DNA of 36,191 bases from Neolecta irregularis DAH-3. Taxonomy: Eukaryota; Ascomycota; Neolectomycetes; Neolectales; Neolectaceae. The notes under the pieces are model-generated. The model was not told the origin of the DNA and ran no database searches. It was given only the letters and a program-made list of their open reading frames with translations. Shown here in pieces: positions 11,771-22,894 of this stretch. Made by a program: the position numbers and the translations under genes. The stretch covers positions 1 to 36,191 of the forward strand of contig LXFE01000145.1 in the NCBI GenBank assembly GCA_001929475.1. Reading direction: 5' to 3'. Each line of letters starts with the position of its first letter. Within the stretch, counting starts at the first letter, position 1.

Positions 11771-13093
11771 CTATACGCCGCATTCCATGTTATAACGACA
11801 AGAGCAAAGTGGAGCACCATCTCCATCTAGTGGTTTAAAGTAGTGCTCGCCAGTAGGACTAGAACTCTCAGAGCTCCCAGATATAGATGGAACTTCGTTC
11901 ATATATACGTAGGTTGGAGTTGGACGGAAGGAAAACGGCTTGCTGAATGCTAAGGGAGGAAGGTTGAATGTGAATTCATGCCCTGAGGGAAGCGACCATG
12001 GAGGGGAGAAAATGACCGCACTAGACGAGAATTCGCTAGTGGGCAACGATGAATTTGGCGTAGACATGTCGTTGTCAAAATGCAGGCCAAGCCCTTCAGG
12101 AATATTCGTTGTATCGAGTTCACCCCAGACTCCTTGTTTACTGAATGTGCCAATGAACTGGCAATCCATTTCTCGTTCTTTGGGATGTGCATATCTGCTG
12201 TATTCCTCGAGTGCCGATTGTGTTGCCCATCGTTGTAATTTCCGTAACGAGGCAACCACACATCCAGTGCGATGCTAAAGTTCGACACTACGAAGGGGAA
12301 TAAGAGTATACCTTTCCTCGATTACAGTGTATCAGCAGAGGATGATTTCGTTCGTCTAGGATAATATTCAACGCCTCAACGACCTTATCCTTTGGGACTA
12401 GACAAAGTCAGCCTACATTCCAGAGGCTCCAGCGCATATACGCGCAAGCGTATAGGTGTGGGGCAATGACGGACCATAATTTTGCTACAATAAGGTTAGA
12501 AGGACATGTATAACGAATGCATACTTTGTTTCCTGGCATTCCAATCTGGAAGAATTCGATTCCATGTCTCTTCATAACAGTGAGATTTTCCTGGGGATAG
12601 TCGTCGTTAACAAGACATCTTTAAGATTAGTTTACTTTTAGAGAAGAGTATACACTATGCTTCTTAGATTGAGCGACTTGAGATATTCAAAGTGTTCGGG
12701 CATTGGGAAGGAACTTCGATATATAGTCTCAGAGACTACCCCGAAATTTGGCGGCGCGCGAAGTGAAGACTGGAAAAATGAATTACCCATTGCGATATCA
12801 GCGTCTGTGGAGGCTTTTCTTGCACTTTATGAACACGAGAGTCAACACATCGAAAACGGAAAAAGGAGCACGTACCTGACAAATTCCTTCTCACTTGGAG
12901 CATCGCTTCCACGAGAAATTGCAAATAGAACGAGGGCTTGGGAATCTTCGACAGAAACATCTGTCTTTGGATCTTCTGACGAACGAGGGGCTGACGAGAT
13001 ACTGGACGACCGGGCTCGACAACGACATTCGAGATCGCCGCACACGAACTGGTCCACTATAGGAGCGCTTCTGCTAATCGATGATACAGACAT
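11771..13093 (-). CDS. SIW14: Siw14/Oca-type atypical dual-specificity phosphatase
   Basis: After splicing, the protein reads PPNFGVVSETIYRSSFP, YLKSLNLRSIVCLVNDDYP, FFQIGMPGNK, then the catalytic loop HCNRGKHRTGC and VASLRKLQRWATQSALEEY. This is the CX5R signature (Cys...Arg) of the PFA-DSP family (Siw14/Oca1). Siw14 removes the 5-beta phosphate of inositol pyrophosphates. One intron splits GK|HRTG; others precede CLVND and fall within the N-terminal extension. The exon join after GNK is the least certain part: two introns with a tiny exon, or a weak donor, are required near 12419-12515. The start at 13093 gives a Ser-rich N-terminus. A Ser/Pro-rich tail of about 100 residues follows the core, longer than in yeast Siw14. 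Confidence 0.91.
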
Positions 13094-13447
13094 GATTGGA
13101 GGCAATAGGCTAGGCCCTATACGAGGGCAGACGACTGTCCTGTCGAGACAGGACGTAGTTTTCGTATTACTGAATGATGCGTTGTATGCAGTCCGTGGTG
13201 GTAAACTCTGGTTGTGGCGACCCGACTTTTTGTAGATATCGCGGGAAATGTCGGAACCCGCCAGCCAAGAATTTAACTGCCCGTAATCACCATGTCATGC
13301 ACTCTGTATTCTTCGATTGATGACAATACGCCCCTCCAATACTTGGATTCTTCCTCCTTATCTCTATAGTCATTCTAGATGACAAATATCCTGTACAACC
13401 CTAGGTACCTCTGCGCCTTACCTTTTCGGACATTCCGCAAACACGAG

Positions 13448-16072
13448 TTATGACGTAACCACAGTACTTTCGGAATGGAGCTTCTGTTCCTTCTTTGCAC
13501 TAGTACCAGTCCCATATTTAGCCTTCCATTGATCTTCTTTCTTTTCGTCAATACGGCTGAACAGATATTCTGCTTTTCCGATCTTGTGACCACCCATGAT
13601 ATCCACCGTCCATTCCATTGGGATAGTTCGCAATGGCGTGTTGAGTTGATCGACCATTCCTTGGGCAGTAGAAGGTAGGAAGGGGTAGATGCAAGCCGAA
13701 AGAAGATAAATCAGATTTAAGGCTACACCAACAACCTGTGCACATTTCTGTGGTTGCTGGCGGAAGAGGTTATTGTCCATTTTGTTCTCTTGCAGGTAAA
13801 GGTTTCCTCGAGACGACAATTCCATTGCAAGTTCGAGCCCATGCCTAATCTTGACCGCTTCCATTGCCTCGATGTAATCTTTTAGAATTCGAGCAACATC
13901 TGTTCGAAGAATAGAGATGGTTTCACCCTGTACGCTAAATTCTGGAACAACACCGTCGTATTTCGCATTAACAAATTTAATCACTCGATTTACGAGATTT
14001 CCCACATTTGCCAGAAGTTCGCTGTTATTCTTTGCAATGAAAGTTTTCCAAGTGAACATGGAATCGGAAGTCTCCGGTCGAGAACTGAGCAAATAATAAC
14101 GCCAAATGCTTGAAGGGATTCCAGTTTCCTTGGCGTTATTCCCAAAAACGCCAACATTCCGAGATTTGCTAAACTTGCCTCCTTCATAGTTTAGATATTC
14201 TACCAAGATCAGCAGAGTAGTTAAAATTAGACCTGCCTGTCGTATTCAGATGATGTAACATAGTCCAATTTTCCCTCGTAGCCAAGAGACTGGCAGGAAA
14301 CATGACCGAATGAAACGGAGTATTATCTTTCCCCATAAACTGGTACAATTTCACATTATCTGGGTTCTTCCACCACTCGGTCCATTTTTCCGTATAATTG
14401 GCAGTGATACTGACATACCCCAATGGTGCGTCAAACCAAACATAAACAACCTTATCTCTGAAACCATCAACTGGGACTGGAACGCCCCACTTTAAATCTC
14501 GAGTTATATCTCGAGGTTCGAGACCTTGTTTGAACCATTGTTCCGTGATTGATTTGCTATTTTGTGACCAAGCACCCTCTGTACTTGATTTTTTATACCA
14601 AGCTTCAATTTCAGGTTGTAGTTTTTGAAGAGAAATTCCGATATGTTTCGTTTCGCGGAGACTAGGTTTTGAACCGTCAATTTTACAGCGTGGATTTTTT
14701 AGATTTTTCGCGTCGATCAAGTGGCCACAACTATCACACTGATCTCCTCTTGCATCCTATGATATGAGTAAAGCCAAACATTTAGTTCATACGTCGTAAT
14801 TGCAGTCTGGACATGTTCCTTCAATAAATCGATCCGCGAGGAACGCCTTGTGTTCATTGCAGTATGGTTGTTCTTTTGATCGAACTTCCAAGAATCCTTG
14901 TTCCCAACACCTTACAAATGCATCCTGGCAGATCCTGTTGTCATTCAGCATTTGTTTCTTCACAAGAACATACTCGGTTTGCTTCTCGGTTGCCGTCCGT
15001 CCAAACGTATCAAATCCAATCTCAAACCAGTCATAAATTTCCTTGTGAATCTTGTGATACTTGTCACATAACTCTTGTGGGGTGATATTTTCTTCTAACG
15101 CTTTTGTTTCTGTGGCAGTGCCATATTCATCAGTTCCGCAAACGAACAGAGTATTTCGATTTCGAGCTTTTGAATACCGGCTAAAGACATCTGCTGAAAG
15201 GACACAACCGACAATATTTCCTAAATGAGGTACATTATTGATATATGGAAGTGCAGAAGTGACTAAAATATTGTTTTGGCCGGGGACAGGAAGTCTTGAT
15301 TAGAATAGCAAGTGAAGGCCACATACATAATTTCGCCGGGTTTAGAGATATTCATTTCGATATTGGCTCGGAGATTACATGTTCCAGGAGCGCTTGTCAC
15401 AGCGACTTCTGAGTCCGTCTTTTTGGGAGTCGTCTGCACCATCAGCCGTAGCCTGCCTTGAATAAACAAACATATTTCGCAGCTAATTCAATTCCCCTTC
15501 TCGCTCTATCATCGTGCAAAAACGCAGTAAACAATTTAGCAATATTGGGATAATTATTCTGCAACTGTGTACTTGAAAAGGTTGGAATAAACTCGTACAA
15601 GGTCGCCATAACGATAATTGCGGCTGCTGTTGAAAAGTCTGCGGGAAATTCAGCAATGGAAAGAACTTTTTCCACGGAAGAGGCGACTTGTTGTTTATCC
15701 TGCAAGAGGAGATTTGAGTATAAAAAAGTTTCTTCCCATTCAATCAGAGCAGCATCAGAGACTGAGATTTGGCCATTATTTTGTGACTGGAGAAACCTTT
15801 TATCTGAGTATACCAACTGGACTTTTTTGAATGCATACCGTACGATGGAATTTGCTTCATTTAGACTTTTATTTTGCTTGGGGCATTCTAGCGATACATA
15901 ATTCTGACCCGCGCCTGTATGATTCAGTTCAATTCCGAAGGTATTTAGATATACAGCCTACTATTTCAACATTCTCTTGATCAAATACCGAAATCGCAAT
16001 ACAGACTTTGAGAGCATTATTAAATAAATTATCGTTCTTTTGAGCAGCGGGAATAGAGAGTTTGAATTCCAT
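13448..16072 (-). CDS. MES1: Cytosolic methionyl-tRNA synthetase
   Basis: This is a class I synthetase with the HIGH-equivalent in [15 protein letters not shown] and the KMSKS-equivalent KFSKSRNVG. It has the zinc-knuckle insertion (CNEH, CPDC, CDSCG), [12 protein letters not shown] and the anticodon-binding helix bundle. The N-terminal GST-like domain ([19 protein letters not shown]) that docks Arc1 in yeast is present. Introns include one at AKY|TTPKK with an unusual GTTTGT donor and one at KPGEI|LPVPG. The start is at 16072 ([11 protein letters not shown]); upstream in-frame codons exist but the family begins here. The C-terminus ([16 protein letters not shown]) ends like yeast Mes1 and carries only a short extra tail. 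It charges initiator and elongator tRNA-Met. It is divergent from LTO1 with 207 bp between starts. Confidence 0.97.
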
Positions 16073-16279
16073 GAGGGAGTGAGAAACAAGATGTGATAAT
16101 GGCCAAGATTTAGAGCAATGAAAATAACTGCCTAATCTAGTTTGATAAATATCCAAGTAAATACATATTTCTGAGAAAAATATTGTTGATGAAGCGCCTT
16201 GTCCTTTTTTGATGGACAAATATGTAGGCGCCAAATTTCGCAGCATATGACTTCCAAATCTAAGAATAGTTTTTATGAA

Positions 16280-16789
16280 ATGACGGTAGAGCACATTGAC
16301 GTCCTGGATAATCTTGTTAATCTAGAAGAGACGTACGTGACTTTAGTCAGATCATACTGAATATGCAGATTCTATCGAGAAGGCTATGCCGAAGGTCAAA
16401 CAGACGGAATAGCAGCTGGCGAAATCGAAGGCCGAGCATTCGGACTTGAACAGTCTTTCGGCTATTTTTACAAATTAGGATACCTTAAAGCTCAATGTAC
16501 AGCTCTCCTGAAAGATCCAGAAACGCCGGCCAAGGCGCTAAAACATACCGACAAACTGAAAAGCATGATTGAACAAGTTCCACAAACAAATCAAGATCAG
16601 CCTGAAGGAGAAGATTTTGACTCTCGGTGGAGGAGAATTAAAGCCAAGAGTAGGCTTGTGCGCAATCTTACGGGGCGTCGGGACATTGCTATTACTGATC
16701 AAGATGGTGAATTGGATGTGGTTGAGGAACTAGATCAAGATGCTGACATGTTGGCGCGAATACGGGGGGATCCTAATTTGGCTTTTTGA
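16280..16789 (+). CDS. LTO1: Lto1/ORAOV1 family protein (Yae1 N domain)
   Basis: The start at 16280 is followed by LDNLVNLEETFYREGYAEG. Then comes the deca-GX3 repeat (GYAEGQTDGIAAGEIEGRAFG) that defines the family, then LEQSFGYFYKLGYLKAQ. One 36-nt intron (16333-16368) sits inside EET|FYREGY. Lto1 works with Yae1 to bring the cytosolic iron-sulfur assembly machinery to the ABC protein Rli1/ABCE1, which is needed for ribosome recycling. The C-terminal third is acidic and lower in conservation. In yeast the C-terminal Trp of Lto1 recruits the CIA targeting complex; here the protein ends NLAF, so that terminal Trp is absent and recruitment may differ. Confidence 0.94.
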
Positions 16790-16979
16790 TTTTTTGATGG
16801 GTGTATCAACGGTAGTAGCTTGCTCATGTATTAAAGTTGGACGCTCATTAACTGGGGTCTGTGTCAACCCTTTTCAAATCATCCGTTGTCCAAGCTCTTG
16901 GCATTCCAAGAACCGTTTAAGAACCTCTGCAGACCCTGCCTACATCCTATTATTCAACTTGACCCACTACTTTTTCAAG

Positions 16980-19250
16980 ATGGCCGACGTTCAACTTGTT
17001 GCGGCAACAGGTACCTAAACCCCGGCATAGTCGGACATAAATGTTGACAATTTCATAGATGAACCCAAAAAACTCTCCAAGAATCAAAAGAAAAAGGCGA
17101 AAAGGACTGAAAGGAAGCGCATTCCGACGCAGGATACCCCTGATCGTTTGAGTCAAGCTTCGTCTCCCAAGCAACTCTCTGATTCCGAGCAACACGTAAT
17201 TTAAGAAATACACATGGGGAACTGACGTGGCACAGACTGGAACTAGTCCTTTAGAGAGTTGTTCGAATTTACTTTGCGCGTCGCCAAGCCTAGTTACAAA
17301 CGGCAGAATATATACGGATTTGGTTACAAGGGAGACGACTTCGCCAAACCACCAAAAACTATTACGAAATGAAATGGAGCGCGGTCATACTACAAAACTT
17401 GATCCGCTAGACATTTCTTCAAAGGGGAACGTGGAGAAACACGACTTTATACCGGAAGAAAAGAGCCATAACTCTATATCGGAAGAAAACTCGGGCCAAG
17501 AGTCTGTCCAATCACGAAATGGAATGAAGCGTAGTAATACTACAGACCTTGATGCGCTAGAAATATATCCTCAGGAGAACATAAACAGCCACGACTCTCT
17601 GTCGGAAGAAACGAGACACGACTCTATCTTGAAGGAAAATGCGGGCCTTGAAGAGTCTATCCAATTATATCGAAATGAAATCGCTTCGTTGAAATCTGTA
17701 ATCAATAAATTGGATACGTCAACCCAATCAAATTTTGCTGAAAACAAAAGACTCAAACTTGAAAACGAATCTTTAGAACGGAAGATGGAATCGCTATTAC
17801 AAAAAGATCGCTCGTCAGCGACTGCACAAGATCTGTCGTCACTTGAGGACGAGTCATCGAATAAAGAGATTGAGAAGATGATATTGGAAAATAAACGATT
17901 GGAATCTGAATTGGAAGTATTGCGAAAACAGGCAAATGACTCTGACCTACAATTACAATTAACCGAATTACAAATTGCAAATACCAAGATTAGCAATAAA
18001 AACATACAACTTGAAGCACAGTATAAAAATTTGCTAGGGAAAATTACACAATTTAAATCGCAGATTTCGGAAAAGGTGAAGTCTGATGCCGAGGAAATTG
18101 CACATAGCCGAGAAACGATCAAGGAATTAGAAACAGAGAATGAGAGTTTGAAGATGACACTTGGAGAATTACAATTAGAGATTGTAAATTCGACTAACGA
18201 GTCGGAAAAATTGAGTCTAGAAGTTTCGACGATTCGGACTCAGAGGATGAATTCCGAGGTTTACTGGAGCAAGGAACGAGAGGAGATGAGGAGTCGTGAG
18301 AGGGGGCTTGTAGAAGCTGTTGAGCGGTTGAAGCGAGAAATTCGAGAATGGGAGATGACTACTGCGGAAGAAAGATCTATGAAGGAAAGTCTAGAGGCTA
18401 GAATATGTGATTTGGAAGATGCGTTGGAAGGTGGGCGTGGAGAGCTTGAGCGGTACCGAAGCTTGTTGGCAGCTGAAGGAGAGCAGTGTGGAATGCTGAA
18501 AAGAACGCTCAACGACGTCCAGGAAGGCAGGGGTTCTTTACAAGAGGCGGCTAATGTTGAAGCGAGGAGAATTGAAGTGATAGAGATTAAAGAGGAGATG
18601 GAGAAGCAGGTGGGTGAGATATCTGCAAAGGCTCGACTGTATGAGAAACAGGCGTCAGAAGCACTGGTGCGTTGACGAAGCAACCGGCCTAATGGCAGGT
18701 GAAACTAGAAGAGACGCGGGTGGAGCTTGAGAGGCTGCTTCCTATGGAAAAGGAGGTCAAGGAGAAGAATCTGCAGATTGGCAAGCTTCGCCACGAGGGT
18801 GCTTTGTGTGGATGAAAGTGGACTGACGGAGACAGCGGTGATTCTGAACGAGCATCTGACCAAGGCACTGCGGCTGCTGAAGCGGGGCTCGAGCGAGGAC
18901 ACGGTAGACCGCACGCTGATCAGCAATCTGTTTCTGTCGTTTGTTGCTATTCCGCGGGGCGACGGGCGCAAGTTCGAGGTGCTGCAGCTGCTGGGATCGC
19001 TGCTGGCGTGGGACGACGAGCAGCGGGAGAAGGCAGGGCTGTCGCGGCCGGGGAGTGCAATGGGCGAGGGCCTGCTTGCGCCTGGAGGCATGTTCCGGCG
19101 GGTGAGCAGCACGGCGCAGATGCACAGTGCGCTGGACATGCTGCCGAGCGAGGTGCGTGTGTGTGGGGCGCAGGACTGACACGCCAGAGCATGGGCGATC
19201 TGTGGATCAACTTCCTGGAACGGCAGGCTGCGCAGGGCATGTCTGGGTGA
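16980..19250 (+). CDS. RUD3: Golgin Rud3/GMAP-210 type with GRAB domain
   Basis: The start at 16980 (MADVQLVAA) leads into a basic KKLSKNQKKKAKRTERKR stretch, then an acidic, repeat-bearing region. A long coiled coil follows with Leu/Glu/Lys heptads (about residues 170-480), then the Arf-binding GRAB module (DRTLISNLFLSF, KFEVLQLLGSLLAWDDEQRE, GLSRPG) and a short SMGDLWINFLERQA end. This order fits Rud3, a cis-Golgi tether recruited by Arf1. Five introns are seen: 17011-17058, 17196-17235, 18667-18698 (only 32 nt), 18799-18835 and 19153-19187. All junctions keep the frame. GC content climbs sharply over the last two exons. Length about 680 residues is larger than yeast Rud3 but usual for filamentous fungi. 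Confidence 0.93.
17365..17670 (+). repeat. Tandem 50-residue duplication inside RUD3
   Basis: Two diverged units (17365-17514 and 17515-17670) encode about 50 residues each. They begin RNEMERGHTTKLDPLDI and RNGMKRSNTTDLDALEI, continue with HDFIPEEKSH and HDSLSEETRH, and end ENSGQESVQS and ENAGLEESIQ. A third copy start (RNEI) opens the coiled coil. The duplication lies in the acidic spacer ahead of the coiled coil. Confidence 0.8.
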
Positions 19251-19295
19251 CAGGGCAGCTTGCCCTTGGTGTGCAGTACGAGTCAGCTGTGGGTG

Positions 19296-19432
19296 TGTTA
19301 TCTAAGGACAAGTTGCACTCGGGGTGTAGTACGGCGGATGTTATCTATGGACAAGTTGCACTCGGGGTGTAGTACGGCGGATGTTATCTATGGACAAGTT
19401 GCACCCGGGGTGTAGTATGGCGGATGTTATCT
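19296..19432. repeat. 43-bp minisatellite, about three units
   Basis: The 8-mer TGTTATCT recurs at 19296, 19339, 19382 and 19425, exactly 43 bp apart, with almost identical sequence between (GGACAAGTTGCAC, GGGGTGTAGTA blocks). The units sit 46 bp past the RUD3 stop and end 230 bp before YPI1, so they lie in the RUD3 3' UTR or YPI1 promoter. Confidence 0.9.
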
Positions 19433-19662
19433 GTGTTATCCGCTCTGGTGGAGCAGTGCATAAATACTCGCACTGCCGCCTCATCGCGTGATCCCAAAAG
19501 CAACCTTGCATTTGTTGATGGTTTGTTCGTTCCCTCCCGCCCGTCTGCACCTGTCCTGTCCTTGAACTGCACTCCACCAGCCATCCTCGGATCGCCCATT
19601 CATCTACTCCACGAGAGACACCCACATCTCCATCCGCATCTACGCGCCACCCCATATCATCT

Positions 19663-20103
19663 ATGGTTTCACATCAAAATGCTCAGGCCGCACACGGCAG
19701 CATCACCCTCACCGCCACTCTCCTCGCCCCGCCCCCCCAAAGAGCCATCCTACGCCTCACTTCCGCCCGAAGCGCCCGCCGCGTCCAGTGGACAGACGAT
19801 GTCATTGACAACGAGAACATGGGCAAAAAAAAGTCCAAAGGTATCTGATCCCTTTCTGTTCCCTGCATCTCACCCTCTCCAGTCTGCTGCCTCTTTCGCA
19901 AACAACGCCCCTTTGGCGAATCCTCCTCAGACGAGTCCTCCTCTTCAGATTCAGACTCTTGCAGCTCAGACGATCGCTCTCACCAAACAAACCGTTCGTG
20001 TCCATCCAACCATCCCCACAAGCGAAAAAAGCCAAAGAGACCCCAAAGTCCAAACGCATACGAACGCATGTCAACTAACAAAAAAGGAAAGAGCGAGCAT
20101 TAG
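19663..20103 (+). CDS. YPI1: Type 1 protein phosphatase inhibitor Ypi1
   Basis: The conserved core RRVQWTDDVIDNENMGKKKSK contains the PP1-docking RVxW motif and is followed by VCCLFRKQRPFGES, a Ser/Asp-rich run, a basic KRKKPKRPQ patch and PNAYERM. This order is typical of Ypi1/inhibitor-3 proteins, which bind Glc7/PP1 and help its nuclear activity. One 42-nt intron (19841-19882) splits KSK|VCC. The start at 19663 gives the usual short N-terminus with SITLTATL. The long plus-strand frame overlapping it in another frame is a shadow. Confidence 0.93.
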
Positions 20104-20495
20104 GCTTTTGTTTTATCAGGATAACCGGTTGGCGGAATCTATTTTTGTTTTACTATAGGCTATGAACGTTGCTTTTCATGTTAATGACATACACCTTTTC
20201 CCTTTATAGATATTTACTCTAGAAAATGTGGTCAAAAAGAGTATTGTTTTTTTTATGTATAGTATTCAATCTTATCGTCTTATCATTTATCATTTTCATT
20301 ATTGTAAGCCTTTACCGTAAGCTAGACGCCTGAGATGCAAATAAGACTAGGCTTTATTGTCTAACCTAAGTATGTGAACTTTGTTCGGTATGAGTATTTT
20401 CCTTCCTTTTATACTCCATCTTTTAGTGCCGTAAATATACCACCAAACTTGCCGCGTTGATAAGAATATAACCTCGTATTCTTACATTTACCAAC
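20104..20495. other. AT-rich intergenic region
   Basis: About 390 bp between YPI1 and PNK1, in tandem. It is strongly A+T-rich with poly-T and AATAAGA-like words. No gene seen; it probably holds the YPI1 poly(A) region and PNK1 promoter. Confidence 0.5.
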
Positions 20496-21997
20496 ATGGC
20501 CTCCCGCAGACCTCAAATCAGGTCTTCCCCAAGTAGCCCTTCTAAAATACGCAAGCCAATCACCAGTACTATGTCCTCCAACTAGCTAGACTGATTATTT
20601 TTGAAAAAGTCAACCATTCGTTTTTTAAACCTGTTTCCGAGAAAAAGACTACCTCTTTAGTACAATGGCAAGAACGAAAACATCAAACAGGACTTCGCAA
20701 TACGCTCCTAGTCGGAAAGTATCTCCACGACAATATCGTCCAAAACTTGGAGGAGACTGTAAAATTGGCTACTTTTGATTTGGTTTGTTATCATTAGGAA
20801 AATAACTAATAAAGGACGGTACACTCATTAAAACAGCATCAGGAAACTTGCATTCTCTGGATGAATACGATTGGACCTGGTGGGATGATTCAGTTCCAGA
20901 GAAACTACGACACTTTGATTCGAAGGGGTATATCTGCTATCTAATCGTCTGGTCTAAACTATACAGATATCGACTAATCATCTTTTCAAACCAAAATGGC
21001 ATCCGTCTTCCCGGTCATCCCGAATTCAAAAGGGTTGCTCAATATTATCAATGGAAAGCCAAACTTGACCTTATCCTTGAAGATTTAAATCTTCCGGTCA
21101 CAATATACGCCGCTACCCTTACCGACAATTTTCGAAAACCAAGGATTGGAATGTGGGAATCTTGTCTTGCGGATATCGGTCGACCAGTGGACAAATCTGG
21201 TTCGTATTTTGTAGGTGATGCGGCGGGCAGACCACAAGATCATTCTTGTGTAGACAGAAAGATGGCTATGAATATTGGTATTAAATTCTTCACTCCAGAT
21301 GAGTTTTTTCTGGGGCAAACAGCTCAACCCTACTCTCTAGGTGAATTTTGCCCTTCAAAACATTCTCCTCTAAATGAAAACCCTGATTTCGACAGGAAGA
21401 ATGAAAAGGATATAGTTTTACTTGTTGGAATGCCAGGAAGCGGCAAATCATCTTTTTATCGCAAAGTCCTGAAACCACTCGGATATAAAAGGATAAACCA
21501 GGATACTTTAAAATCGAGGGAAAATTGCACAAAGGCCGCTTTGTTTGAACTAGAAAAAGGCAATAGTGTGGCTATTGGTACGACTTGGATTCATATTGTC
21601 AACCATTAACCCATGAGATAATACAAATGTGGACCAATCTACTAGAGCCGTGTGGATAAAGTTAGCTCGAACTTTTAATGTTCCCATCAGATGTATTCAT
21701 CTCATTACAAGCGAGCCCATCGCTCGGCATAATAACCTGTACCGGGCTCTAAGTAAGGTAGACCAATCCGTACTCTCCCCATCTCTCCTTTTTAAAAAAG
21801 CTCACTTTTTGGAGGAACGTAGATCCAACGTACCCATGGTAGCTTATCGACATTTCCGTTCTCGATACCAAAATCCGGAATTATCCGAGGGATTTCAAGA
21901 TATTGTTGTTTTAGATTTTGAATTTAGTGGGACGGAGGAAGAGCGAAAGATATGGGAGATGTGGTGGGATGATGAGCCGAAATCTAATTTCAAATAA
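20496..21997 (+). CDS. PNK1: Bifunctional polynucleotide kinase 3'-phosphatase
   Basis: The N-terminus has a short basic tail (SPSKIRKPI) and a SFFKP motif. The HAD phosphatase motif DLDGTLIKTASGN is followed by FSNQNG, YFVGDAAGR and a Walker A kinase motif VGMPGSGKSSF, with the VAIDNTN motif at the next splice junction. The protein heals DNA ends with 3'-phosphate and 5'-hydroxyl for strand-break repair, like fission yeast Pnk1 and human PNKP; no FHA domain is present. Introns are 20566-20609, 20783-20814 (32 nt, GTTTGT donor, inside FDL|DGT), 20928-20966 and 21578-21617. All restore conserved motifs. The start at 20496 is the first ATG in frame after splicing. Budding yeast Tpp1 lacks the kinase half; this gene has both. 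Confidence 0.95.
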
Positions 21998-22227
21998 GCG
22001 AATGACAGTATCCTTTGCTAATAGTTGAAGACTTGGTCCGATATGCATATGTTATCACATGTCGCCCGTGAGGACTATTTGCATCTAAAGGCAATTCTCT
22101 CACCATATTAACAGTCATAATCATCTGCATTGCTACACCACCCACTATTTGGGAGGTACCACAGATCATCTTGACACCTCACACGCATACATCTTATCAC
22201 ATACACAGCAACCATCTATTGTACCAA

Positions 22228-22652
22228 ATGCCATTTCCCTCAAACTCTAGCTTTCCCTCTTCCTTCACCGACTTCATCAATAGTCCAAAGTCACGTCAGG
22301 AAGCCTGTAAGTCATCCGCTCTAACCATATATGAAGAACAGAATTACGTGACAGTGACGGTAGAAGTTGGAGATGTCAAGGTATTATATCATCTTGCCCA
22401 ATCATTTATCCTTATTCCAAGAAACAAAATCTCAAGATTGAACATGATCCAAATACAAATAACTTGATAATCAGTGGGTCCAGTCACTTTGAAGATCAAG
22501 AAAATAATCGGTCATGGTCAGAGAGCTTCACCAAGAGCTCGACGATTCCAGCAACTTGTGATGTGGATAATGTTTCTGCAAGAATGGGGTCTGGTGTACT
22601 GGTCATTATCATACCAAAATTAAAAGAAGAAAAGAAAAGTATCTGGCGATGA
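22228..22652 (+). CDS. Small heat-shock protein (Hsp20/alpha-crystallin)
   Basis: After removing intron 22381-22421 (41 nt) the chain reads TIYEEQNYVTVTVEVGDVKK, NLKIEHDPNTNNLIISG, then FTKSSTIPATCDVDNVSARM and the family's GVL signature in GSGVLVIIIPK. It is a compact alpha-crystallin domain with a short N-terminus (about 45 residues) and a C-terminus without a clear IXI motif. The start at 22228 is the first ATG in frame. Such proteins are ATP-independent holdases. Total length is about 127 residues, at the short end for fungi. A perfect-looking donor at 22307 lies inside the first exon, but using it creates a stop. Confidence 0.87.
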
Positions 22653-22894
22653 GACGAGATATGTAGGGGTTTGGGCAATCAGTATGGAAATTGAAATGCA
22701 TATAGAACAAGGCATATTTCATGACAGAGTAATCTCTTCCTATCGCTTTTCCTATTTGATGTTGTTTTTGACAGCGAGATATTTCGTGGTCGAATTGCGA
22801 AGTGCATGAATTATTGAACGAGAATTTTCACTCCAGCCATGCGAAAAGAATGTGAAATAATATCTTTTTCGAAAGTTTACAAGAAAGCGATACT

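Noticed and set aside
12657-13235. 192-codon plus-strand open frame
   Set aside because: It is antisense to the SIW14-like gene, whose minus-strand exons carry the CX5R phosphatase motifs and splice correctly. No family feature on the plus strand.
17571-18122. 183-codon minus frame rich in Ser/Cys/Phe
   Set aside because: Exact antisense of the RUD3 coiled-coil coding exon; Glu/Lys codons read backwards give Ser/Phe-rich shadow peptides.
19424-20158. 244-codon plus-strand frame
   Set aside because: Runs through the YPI1 gene in another frame and through its intron; Ser/Pro-rich with no motif, whereas YPI1 has clear family text.
13448-22652. A phosphatase or translation gene cluster acting as a unit
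   Set aside because: The genes are on mixed strands and interleaved with unrelated functions; this is ordinary gene mixing rather than a functional cluster.
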